Shown here in pieces: positions 35,773 to 43,359 of a DNA stretch of 64,000 bases. The notes beneath the pieces were generated by a model. That model was not told the DNA's origin, searched no databases, and worked only from the letters and a program-made list of their open reading frames with translations. Each line of letters begins with the position of its first letter. The stretch's first letter is position 1. The DNA is from Neotamlana sedimentorum (GTDB lineage: Bacteria; Bacteroidota; Bacteroidia; Flavobacteriales; Flavobacteriaceae), in assembly GCF_000943565.1 (NCBI RefSeq), contig NZ_JTDW01000001.1:186001-250000 (forward strand), read 5' to 3'. The position numbers were made by a program, and so were the translations under genes.

Positions 35773-36327
35773 TTATAACCAATTTTTTTCTAAGCAATCT
35801 GCCATTGCAGTTCTTGCTCTATGGATAATAACCCAAAGGTTAGACGCTGTTATATTCAATTCATTACAAATAACTTCTGTTTCGTAATTTAAAATGGTTT
35901 TCATTTTAAAAACGTCTGCTTGTTTTTGTGGTAGTTTGCTTAAGCAGTTGTGAATAGCATTACCAAGTTCTGCATTTTGTAAAGTGTCTTCAGCGGTTTT
36001 GTCAAAAGGATCGGCAACTCGTTCTTCTAACCAATCGCCTTCACTTTCTGCATCGTCACTATAACCAATTCTTACTTCAGCTTTTCCTTTGTTGGAATTA
36101 ATTTTTCTGTAATAATCTATAATTTTTCGTTTTAAAATAGATATTAGCCAAGTACGCTCACTAGCATCTCCTTTAAAATTTTTCATAGATTTTAATCCAG
36201 CCAAAAAAGTTTCGGAAACTAAATCTTGCGCCATTTCTCGATCGTTTACTCGCGAGATGGTATAGTTGAATAAGTAATCGGAGTACAAATCGATCCACTT
36301 ATTAGGGTTAATTTCATGTTTTGGCAT
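35773..36327 (-). CDS. ECF-type RNA polymerase sigma factor
   Basis: A 184-residue sigma-70 factor of the extracytoplasmic function group. Region 2 is seen in DLYSDYLFNYTISRVNDREMAQDLVSETFL and ERTWLISILKRKIIDYYRK. Region 4 is seen in LSKLPQKQADVFKMKTILNYETEVICNELNITASNLWVIIHRAR. The two are joined by an acidic linker. A TAnnTTTG box lies 21 bases upstream of the ATG. The downstream small Cys/His-rich gene forms a likely two-gene unit with it. Signal and regulon are unknown. Confidence 0.88.
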   Translation of the reverse strand: MPKHEINPNKWIDLYSDYLFNYTISRVNDREMAQDLVSETFLAGLKSMKNFKGDASERTWLISILKRKIIDYYRKINSNKGKAEVRIGYSDDAESEGDWLEERVADPFDKTAEDTLQNAELGNAIHNCLSKLPQKQADVFKMKTILNYETEVICNELNITASNLWVIIHRARTAMADCLEKNWL

Positions 36328-36347
36328 CCTAGGGAGTTTTCTTTTTT

Positions 36348-36355
36348 CAAAAATA
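36348..36355 (-). promoter_or_regulatory. Putative -7 box of the ECF sigma operon
   Basis: On the minus strand TATTTTTG (36348-36355) matches TAnnTTTG, 20 bases before the ATG. No -33 TTG is seen at the usual distance. Confidence 0.42.
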
Positions 36356-36384
36356 GAATAAAAAAATTAAACTTCTATCGTCTT

Positions 36385-36747
36385 TTAATTAATAGCTCGC
36401 CCCGTTTTTAATAAATAGCTAATGTATAAATGGTAAGTGGCAATAAGCATTGGTACTACAATAAATGAAATGATTGATAGAATAATTATATCGTCATTAT
36501 TTTTAAGCTTATATGAAATACCCATTGAAATAAAACTTATTAGAACGGCTAACCAGTAGTTGTTAAGATGCTTTTTAGCTTTAGTAGGCAATCTGTTTGT
36601 TTTAAGTGCAAATATTAATGTAAAAATGAGTTGTATTGGCCCTAATAATATTTGAGCGTATAAACCATAGATATAATAGTAATATGTTAGGTAAGGAACT
36701 ATTGTAATAAGGTAAAAGAAGCAGTTTATATAATACAAGGTTTTCAT
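36385..36747 (-). CDS. Small four-helix membrane protein, unknown function
   Basis: A 120-residue protein I do not recognise. It is almost entirely hydrophobic, with about four membrane segments (residues roughly 5-25, 30-48, 65-82 and 88-112) and short charged loops (KTNRLPTKAKKHLNNYW in the middle). It is the last of three membrane genes read from the gbsR side, 4 bases after its neighbour, so it is probably in the same transcript. It is not obviously a paralogue of the other two. Confidence 0.6.
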   Translation of the reverse strand: MKTLYYINCFFYLITIVPYLTYYYYIYGLYAQILLGPIQLIFTLIFALKTNRLPTKAKKHLNNYWLAVLISFISMGISYKLKNNDDIIILSIISFIVVPMLIATYHLYISYLLKTGRAIN

Positions 36748-36751
36748 AGTT

Positions 36752-37120
36752 TTATTTCGTTTGGTTAGATTTTCGTCGGCCTCTAAAAAATAAAAAGAGG
36801 TTTAGAAATAGCATGACGCCAAGATAAATGGTGAAGCCTCCTATTTTTTTGCTTAATAACTCCATTAATGTTTGGCTTGTTATTGGATTTTGACTGTAAT
36901 AGTGAATTTCCATAATAAATAACGCGAAACCTATGTTAATTAAATAAAAGCCAGTTTCAAAAAGTTTGTTGGTGGCCAAAGCAATGGTTTCTTTTTCTTT
37001 AAAAATGTCTATCATAAATATTTTGCTGTTTTTAAAGAGAATTTTCGATACAAAAATGGTTAGTGCAATTACAATTGGTAAATAAATAACGTACCCGATT
37101 ATTAGTTTTGATTGTTCCAT
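36752..37120 (-). CDS. Small membrane protein, tandem paralogue 2 of the GbsR-linked cluster
   Basis: A 122-residue protein with about three membrane segments. It aligns along its length with the upstream 115-residue protein: both have an opening I-x-L-P helix, a K-N-x-x-x-F loop, then L-x-x-x-G-x-Y-L-x-N-I-G (FETGFYLINIGFALF here), then a helix before the end (GGFTIYLGVMLFLNLFLFF). It therefore looks like a tandem duplication. A basic tail (RGRRKSNQTK) is probably cytoplasmic. It starts 4 bases after its paralogue. No function is known to me. Confidence 0.65.
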   Translation of the reverse strand: MEQSKLIIGYVIYLPIVIALTIFVSKILFKNSKIFMIDIFKEKETIALATNKLFETGFYLINIGFALFIMEIHYYSQNPITSQTLMELLSKKIGGFTIYLGVMLFLNLFLFFRGRRKSNQTK

Positions 37121-37124
37121 GTTG

Positions 37125-37472
37125 TTAAATTTTAATGTTTGATTTGTTTAAATAAATAATCCAGAAAATATTATTAAAATGAAGTGTTGCAAGAACTAGT
37201 AAAATAAGCCCCATGTTTTTGGTTAATGAATTTATAAGATCGACTACATTTGATACATTTTGCCAGAGTGAAATTGAAAAAATGGTGTAGCCTATGTTTA
37301 CCAAATAATAGCCTATTAACAGTAAATTATTTACTTGTTTTGCGAATGTTGCGTTTTGAAGTATTTTAAAAAGAAATACAGTACCGTTTTTATAAAATAC
37401 CCAACCTGTTTTTATAGTCACGACAGATATCGTTGGTAAAAAAATGCTATATGCGAGTATGTTATAATTCAT
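37125..37472 (-). CDS. Small membrane protein, tandem paralogue 1 of the GbsR-linked cluster
   Basis: A 115-residue protein with about three membrane segments, sharing the L-x-x-G-Y-Y-L-V-N-I-G core with the next gene. It is the first of three membrane genes downstream of gbsR, 51 bases from the gbsR stop. A perfect operator-like dyad ends 13 bases before its ATG, and the same dyad lies before gbsR. It is therefore likely to be controlled by that regulator. Function unknown. Confidence 0.65.
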   Translation of the reverse strand: MNYNILAYSIFLPTISVVTIKTGWVFYKNGTVFLFKILQNATFAKQVNNLLLIGYYLVNIGYTIFSISLWQNVSNVVDLINSLTKNMGLILLVLATLHFNNIFWIIYLNKSNIKI

Positions 37473-37484
37473 TCTATTGTTTTT

Positions 37485-37509
37485 AAACTTTCAGTAAATA
37501 TTGAAAGTT
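37485..37509. promoter_or_regulatory. Operator copy 2, upstream of the small membrane-protein genes
   Basis: AAACTTTCA (37485-37493), a 7-base spacer, TTGAAAGTT (37501-37509). Arms and spacer length are identical to those of the dyad before gbsR. On the minus strand it overlaps TAACTTTC (37503-37510), a near match to the -7 box. Confidence 0.72.
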
Positions 37510-37523
37510 AGTTTTAAATTTTT

Positions 37524-38027
37524 TTATTTAAATAGTTTTAGTAACGATTTTGTAAGCCAGTTTTGATTTTGGTTTACTACTTTATTAATCATTAAATCCA
37601 TTGTATCTGTTAGTTCGTGTAACGCTTGGGTTTGTTTAATTAGCTCTTTGGTGTTTTCATTACCATCATCTTTAATCGATGATACTTCTTTTAGTACTTT
37701 TATTACGGGTTTAATTTCTCGTCGACTGCGCTCTTTTGCCACAATTCTGGCTAATTCTTGCACATCTTTTTCGGTTGAAAAATATTCTTTTCTTTCGCCA
37801 GGTATAATTTCTTTGGTAACAATTCCCCAATCCATAAGCTGTCTTAAATTCATGCTGGTGTTACCGCGAGATATTTTAAGTTCTTCCATAATATCTTCCA
37901 TTGATAATGGTTTGGTTGAAATAAATAACAACGCTTGAATTTGAGCCATGGCCTTGTTAATTCCCCAAAGCGAACCTAAACTTCCCCAAGTGCTTATAAA
38001 TTTTTCTTTGCCTTCTTTGTAATTCAT
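37524..38027 (-). CDS. GbsR/MarR-family transcriptional regulator
   Basis: A 167-residue winged-helix regulator. The start GSLGSLWGINKAMAQIQALL and the HTH segment MEDIMEELKISRGNTSMNLR with QLMDWGIVTKEIIPGERKEYF are the GbsR pattern (named after the Bacillus choline-responsive repressor). The C-terminal half is helical and probably dimerises. An inverted repeat overlaps the -33 box of its own promoter and recurs before the membrane genes downstream. It is thus probably an autoregulated local repressor. The effector is unknown, and no choline or betaine genes are nearby. Confidence 0.85.
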   Translation of the reverse strand: MNYKEGKEKFISTWGSLGSLWGINKAMAQIQALLFISTKPLSMEDIMEELKISRGNTSMNLRQLMDWGIVTKEIIPGERKEYFSTEKDVQELARIVAKERSRREIKPVIKVLKEVSSIKDDGNENTKELIKQTQALHELTDTMDLMINKVVNQNQNWLTKSLLKLFK

Positions 38028-38031
38028 ACGC

Positions 38032-38075
38032 CAAATATATAAAACATTTTAAACTTTCAAAAATTATTGAAAGTT
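38032..38075 (-). promoter_or_regulatory. gbsR promoter with overlapping operator copy 1
   Basis: Minus strand: TTTG (38058-38061), an 18-base spacer, TATATTTG (38032-38039), the same spacing as the tRNA-Val promoter. The dyad AAACTTTCA (38051-38059), 7 bases, TTGAAAGTT (38067-38075) covers the -33 box, as expected of a repressor site. Transcription would start at or very near the ATG. Confidence 0.75.
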
Positions 38076-38085
38076 TATTTTGATT

Positions 38086-38116
38086 TTAATGTCGATGTTT
38101 TTTGCATCGACATTAA
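38086..38116 (-). terminator. Strong hairpin after the M3 peptidase gene
   Basis: TTAATGTCGATG (38086-38097) and CATCGACATTAA (38105-38116) form a perfect 12-bp stem, 7 bases after the M3 peptidase stop. On the minus strand no good T run follows, so it may end transcription inefficiently or protect the 3' end. Confidence 0.6.
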
Positions 38117-38122
38117 ATAATT

Positions 38123-40165
38123 TTATTTTTCAATTAACCCAGCGCGCTTCAATAAAGCTTCTGGCTCAGGTTCTTTTCCGCGAAAGCGTTTGTATAAAAC
38201 CATAGGATCTTCTGTGCCGCCTTGCGACAAAACATTGTCTTTAAATTTTGTAGCAACTGTTTTACTAAATATGCCTACTTCTTTAAAATACTCAAAGGCA
38301 TCGGCATCTAAAACTTCGGCCCATTTATAGCTGTAATATCCAGATGAATAACCGCCTTGAAAAATATGTGAGAACGATGTACTCATACAATTTTCGGCCA
38401 CATCTGGATATAATTGTGTGTTTTTAAAAGCCTCTAACTCGTGTGCTTTAACAGAGCTAATGTTTTCTGGCGATTCACCAGCATGCCAACTCATATCTAA
38501 CAAACCAAAACTTATTTGTCGTAAGGTTTGCATGCCTTCGTTGAATGTGGCCGATGCTTTTATTTTTTCAATTAAATCCATTGGGATAACTTCGCCAGTT
38601 TCGTAATGGGTAGCAAATAACTCAAGAGCTTCTTTTTCGAAACACCAGTTTTCTAACACTTGGCTTGGTAATTCTACAAAATCCCAGAATACGCTTGTGC
38701 CCGATAAACTTGGGTAAGTTGTGTTTGCAAGCATACCATGTAAGGCATGTCCAAACTCATGGAACAACGTGGTTACTTCGTTAAAAGTTAACAACGACGG
38801 CTTGTTTTTTGTAGGTTTTGTAAAATTACAAACTATAGATATGTGTGGGCGATCGTTTTTACCATCCTTTTTATATTGGGGCTTGTAAACGGTCATCCAC
38901 GCGCCACCACGTTTTCCTTCTCTTGGGAAAAAATCGGCATAAAAAATGGAAATGTAATTGCCTTCAGTATCTGTTACCTTGTAGGTTAAAACGTCGTTGT
39001 GATATTTATCGATGTCGTTTATTTCTTCAAATTGGAGCCCAAATAGTTTATTGGCAATTGTAAATACACCATTAATTACATTTTCTAGTTTGAAGTATGG
39101 TTTAAGCTTCTCGTCATCTAAATCAAATAATTTTTGTTTTAGTTTTTCTGAGTAATAAGATGCATCCCATTTTTGTAATTGGTCTATTCCATCTAATTCT
39201 TTTGCGAATTCGGTGAGTTTATCAAATTCTTGTTTGGCTGCTGGTTTTGCTTTTTCTAATAAATCGTTTAAAAATGTGGTTACGGTTTCTGGGTTTTTAG
39301 CCATACGCTCTTCTAATACAAAGTGAGCATGAGTTTTATATCCTAATAAATTAGCACGTTTATGGCGAAGTTTTACAATTTTTAAAACGATATCTTGATT
39401 GTCTAATTCATCATTATTAAAACCTTTTGATGCAAATGCTAGCGAGAGTTTTTTTCGTAATTCTCGGTTTTTTGCGTAGGTCATAAATGGTACATAACTT
39501 GGATATTGCAAAGTAATAATCCAGCCCTCTTTTTCTTTTTGTTCGGCTGTTTGTTTAGCGTCCTCAATGGCACTTTCTGGAAGTCCATCTAAATCAGCTT
39601 CGTTGGTAATGTGTAATTCGTATTTATTGGTTTCGGCCAGAACATTTTCGCCAAATTTTAAGCTTAGTTGGCTTAATTCTTTGTCTATTTCACGAAGTTC
39701 TTGCTTCTTCTCGTCAGGTAAATTGGCGCCATTACGTGAAAAGCCTTTGTATTTTTTGTCCAATAGCGTTTGCTGTTCAGTAGTTAAATTTAAGCTGTCT
39801 TTGGCATTATAAACGGCTTTTACACGCTTAAATAAGGCTTCGTTTAGTGTTACATCGTTACTAAATTCTGACAATAAAGGCGATACTTCTTGAGCTATTT
39901 TTTGTATTTCTTCATTAGTTTCGGCAGAATTTAAATTAAAAAATATACTAGAAATTCTGTTTAATTGTTCACCTGAAAAATCTAAAGCTTCAATGGTGTT
40001 TTTAAAAGTTGGGGTTGCGGGATTATTGGTAATTCCGTCTATCTCCATTTTAGCATCTTCTATACCTTTTTTAAAAGCTTCGAGGTAAAAACTGTTTTCA
40101 ATTTTAGAGAAAGGTGCTGTATTATATTTTGTGGAAAATTTTTGATTTAATAAGTTTTTTGCCAT
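38123..40165 (-). CDS. M3-family metallopeptidase (oligopeptidase A / Dcp type)
   Basis: A 680-residue zinc peptidase of the thimet-oligopeptidase family. The zinc motif FHEFGHALHG lies near residue 468, with the downstream third ligand region LPSQVLENWCFEKEAL. The N-terminal helical half (PFSKIENSFYLEAFKKGIEDAK) and FYADFFPREGKRGGAWMT are typical of Dcp/OpdA enzymes, which cut short peptides. There is no signal peptide, so it should be cytoplasmic and recycle peptides. A hairpin follows the stop. Confidence 0.92.
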   Translation of the reverse strand: MAKNLLNQKFSTKYNTAPFSKIENSFYLEAFKKGIEDAKMEIDGITNNPATPTFKNTIEALDFSGEQLNRISSIFFNLNSAETNEEIQKIAQEVSPLLSEFSNDVTLNEALFKRVKAVYNAKDSLNLTTEQQTLLDKKYKGFSRNGANLPDEKKQELREIDKELSQLSLKFGENVLAETNKYELHITNEADLDGLPESAIEDAKQTAEQKEKEGWIITLQYPSYVPFMTYAKNRELRKKLSLAFASKGFNNDELDNQDIVLKIVKLRHKRANLLGYKTHAHFVLEERMAKNPETVTTFLNDLLEKAKPAAKQEFDKLTEFAKELDGIDQLQKWDASYYSEKLKQKLFDLDDEKLKPYFKLENVINGVFTIANKLFGLQFEEINDIDKYHNDVLTYKVTDTEGNYISIFYADFFPREGKRGGAWMTVYKPQYKKDGKNDRPHISIVCNFTKPTKNKPSLLTFNEVTTLFHEFGHALHGMLANTTYPSLSGTSVFWDFVELPSQVLENWCFEKEALELFATHYETGEVIPMDLIEKIKASATFNEGMQTLRQISFGLLDMSWHAGESPENISSVKAHELEAFKNTQLYPDVAENCMSTSFSHIFQGGYSSGYYSYKWAEVLDADAFEYFKEVGIFSKTVATKFKDNVLSQGGTEDPMVLYKRFRGKEPEPEALLKRAGLIEK

Positions 40166-40194
40166 TTTGTTTAAAATATGTTAAAAAAATGATT

Positions 40195-40214
40195 TTATTA
40201 TGAATGCATAATAA
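40195..40214. repeat. 8-bp inverted repeat upstream of the M3 peptidase gene
   Basis: TTATTATG (40195-40202), AATG, CATAATAA (40207-40214), perfect. It lies 30 bases before the M3 peptidase start and just before the small-RNA candidate, so it could be an operator for either. Function not shown. Confidence 0.4.
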
Positions 40215-40230
40215 TTTTTTCGTATAATTG

Positions 40231-40316
40231 CGCACAGCAATTTAAAGAGTGACTAACTCTTGAGAATTATTGTTAATAGCTAAGCAAAGCCTTGAAGAAA
40301 TTCAAGGCTTTTTTTA
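40231..40316 (+). ncRNA. Candidate small RNA with its own terminator
   Basis: Both neighbouring genes are on the minus strand, yet a textbook plus-strand terminator lies here: AAGCCTTGAA (40287-40296), GAAA tetraloop, TTCAAGGCTT (40301-40310), then T to 40315. Upstream is a second hairpin, AAGAGT-GACTA-ACTCTT (about 40245-40261). Upstream again is TATAATTG (40223-40230), one base off the -7 consensus. This fits an 80-90-base structured transcript. The terminator also overlaps the purE stop and could serve purE on the other strand, though the T tract there is poor. Confidence 0.4.
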
Positions 40317-40796
40317 TTTTAAGTTTTTAGCTGATTCTTGAACTTTTATTTTTAAGCCTTCTTTATAGGCTACAACCTTGTCTAATATGTATTTATCGTG
40401 CGATCCAATAATTTGAGCTGCTAATATGCCTGCATTTTTTGCACCGTTTAAGGCAACTGTAGCCACAGGAACACCTCCAGGCATTTGTAAAATTGATAAA
40501 ACAGAATCCCAACCATCAATAGAATTACTGCTTTTTACAGGAACACCAATTACAGGTAAAGGAGAAAGTGAGGCTACCATGCCAGGTAAATGTGCAGCTC
40601 CGCCAGCACCAGCAACTATTACATTAATTCCTCTTGTGTGAGCGTTTTTACTGTAATCGAATAATTTTTCTGGAGTACGATGTGCCGAAACAATATCAAC
40701 TTCTACTTCAATATCGAAACCTTTTAAGATGTCTATCGCATCTTGCATAACAGGAAGGTCGCTTTTGCTTCCCATAATTACGCCTACTTTACTCAT
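40314..40796 (-). CDS. purE: N5-carboxyaminoimidazole ribonucleotide mutase
   Basis: A 160-residue PurE, which rearranges N5-CAIR to CAIR in purine synthesis. Signature segments are [33 protein letters not shown] and VIGVPV followed by [20 protein letters not shown]. The adjacent purK, which makes its substrate, confirms the class I type. It starts 68 bases after the purK stop on the same strand. Confidence 0.95.
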   Translation of the reverse strand: MSKVGVIMGSKSDLPVMQDAIDILKGFDIEVEVDIVSAHRTPEKLFDYSKNAHTRGINVIVAGAGGAAHLPGMVASLSPLPVIGVPVKSSNSIDGWDSVLSILQMPGGVPVATVALNGAKNAGILAAQIIGSHDKYILDKVVAYKEGLKIKVQESAKNLK

Positions 40797-40864
40797 AAAT
40801 ATATGTTTTTGTCAGGTTAAGCCCGCAGTCCAGTAGTTATTGTGAGCACTTAGGCTAACCTTAT

Positions 40865-42022
40865 TTATTCACTTATTACTTTAATTTTCTTTTTTACTTC
40901 TTCTGCAATTTTACGGGCTTCATTTAAATCTTCATCAACTATCGTTACATGTCCCATTTTTCTAAACGGACGTGTTTGTTTTTTACCGTAAATATGCGGA
41001 GTAACACCGTCCATTTTCATGATAGCTTCAATGTTTTCGTATATAACATTGCCAGTGTAACCTTCGGCGCCAACTAAGTTTACCATAACGCCTCCAACTT
41101 TGCTATCGGTTCTTCCTAGTGGTAAATTTAAAATGGCACGTATGTGTTGCTCGAACTGCGAGGTGTAACTAGCCTCAATAGTTTGGTGTCCTGAATTATG
41201 TGGTCTTGGAGCGACTTCATTAATTAAAATTTGGTCGTTTTCTGTTTGAAACATTTCAACAGCCAATAAGCCAACGTGGTTAAAAGCTTCCGATACTTTT
41301 AAAGCGACTTCGGTGGCTTTTTTAGCAACAGCTTCATCAATTCTTGCCGGACAAATTACATATTCTACTTGGTTGGCTTCTGGGTGAAATTCCATTTCTA
41401 CAACTGGGAAAGTTTTAATTTCGCCACTTGAGTTTCTTGCTACAATTACAGCTAATTCATTTTTAAAAGGAATAAGTTCTTCTGCTAAACATTCGCCACT
41501 TGGTAAACCTTTTAAGTCGTCTAGTTTTCTAACCACTTTTACGCCATTTCCGTCGTAACCAAATTGGGCGGCTTTCCAAACAAAAGGCATCGCTAAACCG
41601 CCGTTATTAATGGCGTCTTCAATTTCAGATAAATATGCAAATCGTGTAAAGGGAGCCGTTGGTAAATTGTGGTCTATGTAAAACAATTTTTGTTTGGCTT
41701 TGTTTTGTATGGTGCGTAAGGTTTTTGAGGCTGGATATACTTTAATACCTTCTTTTTCTAAAGTTTCTAGAGCGTCTACGTTTACATTTTCAATCTCAAT
41801 GGTAAGCACATCTACTTGTTTTCCAAAGTTGTAAACGGCATCGTAATCCATTAAATTTCCTAAATGAAACTCATCGCAAGCAATTTTGCTTGGAGCATCG
41901 TTGCTTGCCTCTAAAACACAAGTGTAAATATCAAATTTCCGGGTGTTGTAAAGCAGCATTTTTCCTAGTTGTCCGCCTCCTAAAATTCCTAATTTAAAAT
42001 CTGAAGAAAAGTAATTTGTCAT
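40865..42022 (-). CDS. purK: N5-carboxyaminoimidazole ribonucleotide synthase
   Basis: A 385-residue ATP-grasp enzyme that carboxylates aminoimidazole ribonucleotide with bicarbonate and ATP. The N-terminus LGILGGGQLGKML, the ATP-grasp core FVWKAAQFGYDGNGVKVV and ECLAEELIPFKNELAVIVAR, and the metal site LINEVAPRPHNSGHQTIEA are diagnostic of PurK. It precedes purE. A TAnnTTTG box lies 33 bases before its ATG. Confidence 0.95.
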   Translation of the reverse strand: MTNYFSSDFKLGILGGGQLGKMLLYNTRKFDIYTCVLEASNDAPSKIACDEFHLGNLMDYDAVYNFGKQVDVLTIEIENVNVDALETLEKEGIKVYPASKTLRTIQNKAKQKLFYIDHNLPTAPFTRFAYLSEIEDAINNGGLAMPFVWKAAQFGYDGNGVKVVRKLDDLKGLPSGECLAEELIPFKNELAVIVARNSSGEIKTFPVVEMEFHPEANQVEYVICPARIDEAVAKKATEVALKVSEAFNHVGLLAVEMFQTENDQILINEVAPRPHNSGHQTIEASYTSQFEQHIRAILNLPLGRTDSKVGGVMVNLVGAEGYTGNVIYENIEAIMKMDGVTPHIYGKKQTRPFRKMGHVTIVDEDLNEARKIAEEVKKKIKVISE

Positions 42023-42054
42023 GTGTAAATGCTAAAAACTCGTTTTTTGATACG

Positions 42055-42062
42055 CAAAAATA
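42055..42062 (-). promoter_or_regulatory. Putative -7 box of purK-purE
   Basis: Minus strand TATTTTTG (42055-42062), 33 bases before the ATG, matches TAnnTTTG. No -33 box is evident. Confidence 0.42.
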
Positions 42063-42130
42063 CATTTAAAATATTAAATTAGTGATTAAAACAGCTACCA
42101 AAAAAAGCGGTAAAAGTCAATCTATCTAAC

Positions 42131-42138
42131 TATATTTG
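42131..42138 (+). promoter_or_regulatory. Putative -7 box of the hpt-adk gene
   Basis: TATATTTG, an exact match to TAnnTTTG, 20 bases before the GTG start. No -33 box is evident. Confidence 0.45.
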
Positions 42139-42158
42139 CCACTTTAAAACCATTTTGT

Positions 42159-43268
42159 GTGATAAAGCTACACGACAAATATTTTAAACCTTTTATTTCG
42201 GCGGCCGAAATAGATAAGGTAATGCAAAAACTTGCCGATGATATTTTAAGAGACGTAGGCGACGAAATACCTGTTTTTGTAGGTATTTTAAATGGGTCGT
42301 TTATGGTGGTTAGCGATTTTGTAAAGAAATATAAAAACCCATGCGAGGTTACTTTTATAAAATTGGCCTCTTATGAAGGTGTTAAATCTACCGAAGATAT
42401 TCAACGTTTAATTGGTTTAACTCAAGACTTAACAGGAAGAACAGTTGTTGTACTTGAAGATATTATTGATACTGGAAATACACTTGCAGAAGTACACCGT
42501 ATCTTTAAAAAAGAAGCCGTGAAATCTCTTAAAATCGCGACTTTATTTTATAAACCAGAAGCTTACAAAAAAGATTTTAAACTACATTACGTGGGTATGG
42601 AAATTCCTAACAAATTTATAGTTGGCTATGGCTTAGACTATGATGGTTTAGGAAGAAATTTACCTGAAGTATATCAAATAAAAGAAACACAACACATGAC
42701 AAATTTAGTGCTATTTGGTCCTCCAGGAGCAGGCAAAGGAACCCAAGCTAACTTTTTAAAAGAGAAATATAATTTAGTACATATTTCTACTGGCGATGTT
42801 TTTAGATATAACATTAAAAACGAAACGGCTTTAGGTATGTTAGCAAAGTCTTATATGGATAAAGGTGAATTAGTTCCAGACCAAGTAACTATTGATATGT
42901 TGAATGCTGAAGTTGAAAAAAATGCACAAGCAAATGGATTTATTTTCGACGGATTTCCAAGAACTAATGCTCAAGCCGAAGCGTTAGATAATTTAATGGA
43001 TAATAAAGATTCTCAAATTAATGCGATGATCGCGCTTGAGGTTGATGATGAAATTTTAGTTGGACGTTTATTAAAACGTGGTGAAACTAGTGGAAGACCA
43101 GACGATGCCGATGAGTCTATAATTAGAAATCGTATTAAGGAATATTACGATAAAACGGCTATTTTAAAAGATTTTTATTCTGCACAAGATAAATATTATG
43201 GCGTTGATGGCGTTGGGAGTATTGAAGATATTACCAAACGTTTAAGCGACGTTATTGATTGTTTATAG
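42159..43268 (+). CDS. adk: Hypoxanthine phosphoribosyltransferase - adenylate kinase fusion
   Basis: A 369-residue two-domain protein. Residues 1-175 are a hypoxanthine phosphoribosyltransferase, with the PRPP loop VVVLEDIIDTGNTL (about 96-109) and FVGILNGSFMV. Residues 180-369 are a complete adenylate kinase: P-loop GPPGAGKGT (187-195), STGDVFR, DGFPRT, and the short LID around GRLLKRGETSGRPDD. The frame is uninterrupted, and the join is short (KETQHMTNLVLFG). Met180 (ATG at 42696) could in principle give a separate kinase by internal initiation. The start is GTG at 42159. The fusion couples purine salvage to nucleotide phosphorylation. Confidence 0.92.
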   Translation: MIKLHDKYFKPFISAAEIDKVMQKLADDILRDVGDEIPVFVGILNGSFMVVSDFVKKYKNPCEVTFIKLASYEGVKSTEDIQRLIGLTQDLTGRTVVVLEDIIDTGNTLAEVHRIFKKEAVKSLKIATLFYKPEAYKKDFKLHYVGMEIPNKFIVGYGLDYDGLGRNLPEVYQIKETQHMTNLVLFGPPGAGKGTQANFLKEKYNLVHISTGDVFRYNIKNETALGMLAKSYMDKGELVPDQVTIDMLNAEVEKNAQANGFIFDGFPRTNAQAEALDNLMDNKDSQINAMIALEVDDEILVGRLLKRGETSGRPDDADESIIRNRIKEYYDKTAILKDFYSAQDKYYGVDGVGSIEDITKRLSDVIDCL

Positions 43269-43275
43269 AGGTAGT

Positions 43276-43300
43276 ATTTCCACGAAAGTGGAAATCTCTT
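43276..43300 (+). terminator. Hairpin after hpt-adk (terminator or dispersed palindrome)
   Basis: ATTTCCAC (43276-43283), GAAA loop, GTGGAAAT (43288-43295), then CTCTTTATT. It sits 7 bases after the stop, so it may end the transcript. The TTTCCAC-GTGGAAA core also recalls dispersed palindromes of flavobacterial genomes. Confidence 0.6.
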
Positions 43301-43330
43301 TATTAAATTATATACATTTCAATTAAAAAG

Positions 43331-43350
43331 ATTCTCGATTTCGCGAGAAT
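43331..43350. repeat. Palindromic repeat before obg
   Basis: ATTCTCG (43331-43337) and CGAGAAT (43344-43350), followed by GACA. Such ATTCTCGnnnnCGAGAATGACA units are, from memory, dispersed in flavobacterial genomes. It ends 9 bases before the obg start, where it could affect translation. Confidence 0.5.
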
Positions 43351-43359
43351 GACAAAATT

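Noticed and set aside
42690-42700. A sequencing error joining separate hpt and adk genes
   Set aside because: Both domains are complete and in one frame, with no stop, frameshift or odd base composition at the join.
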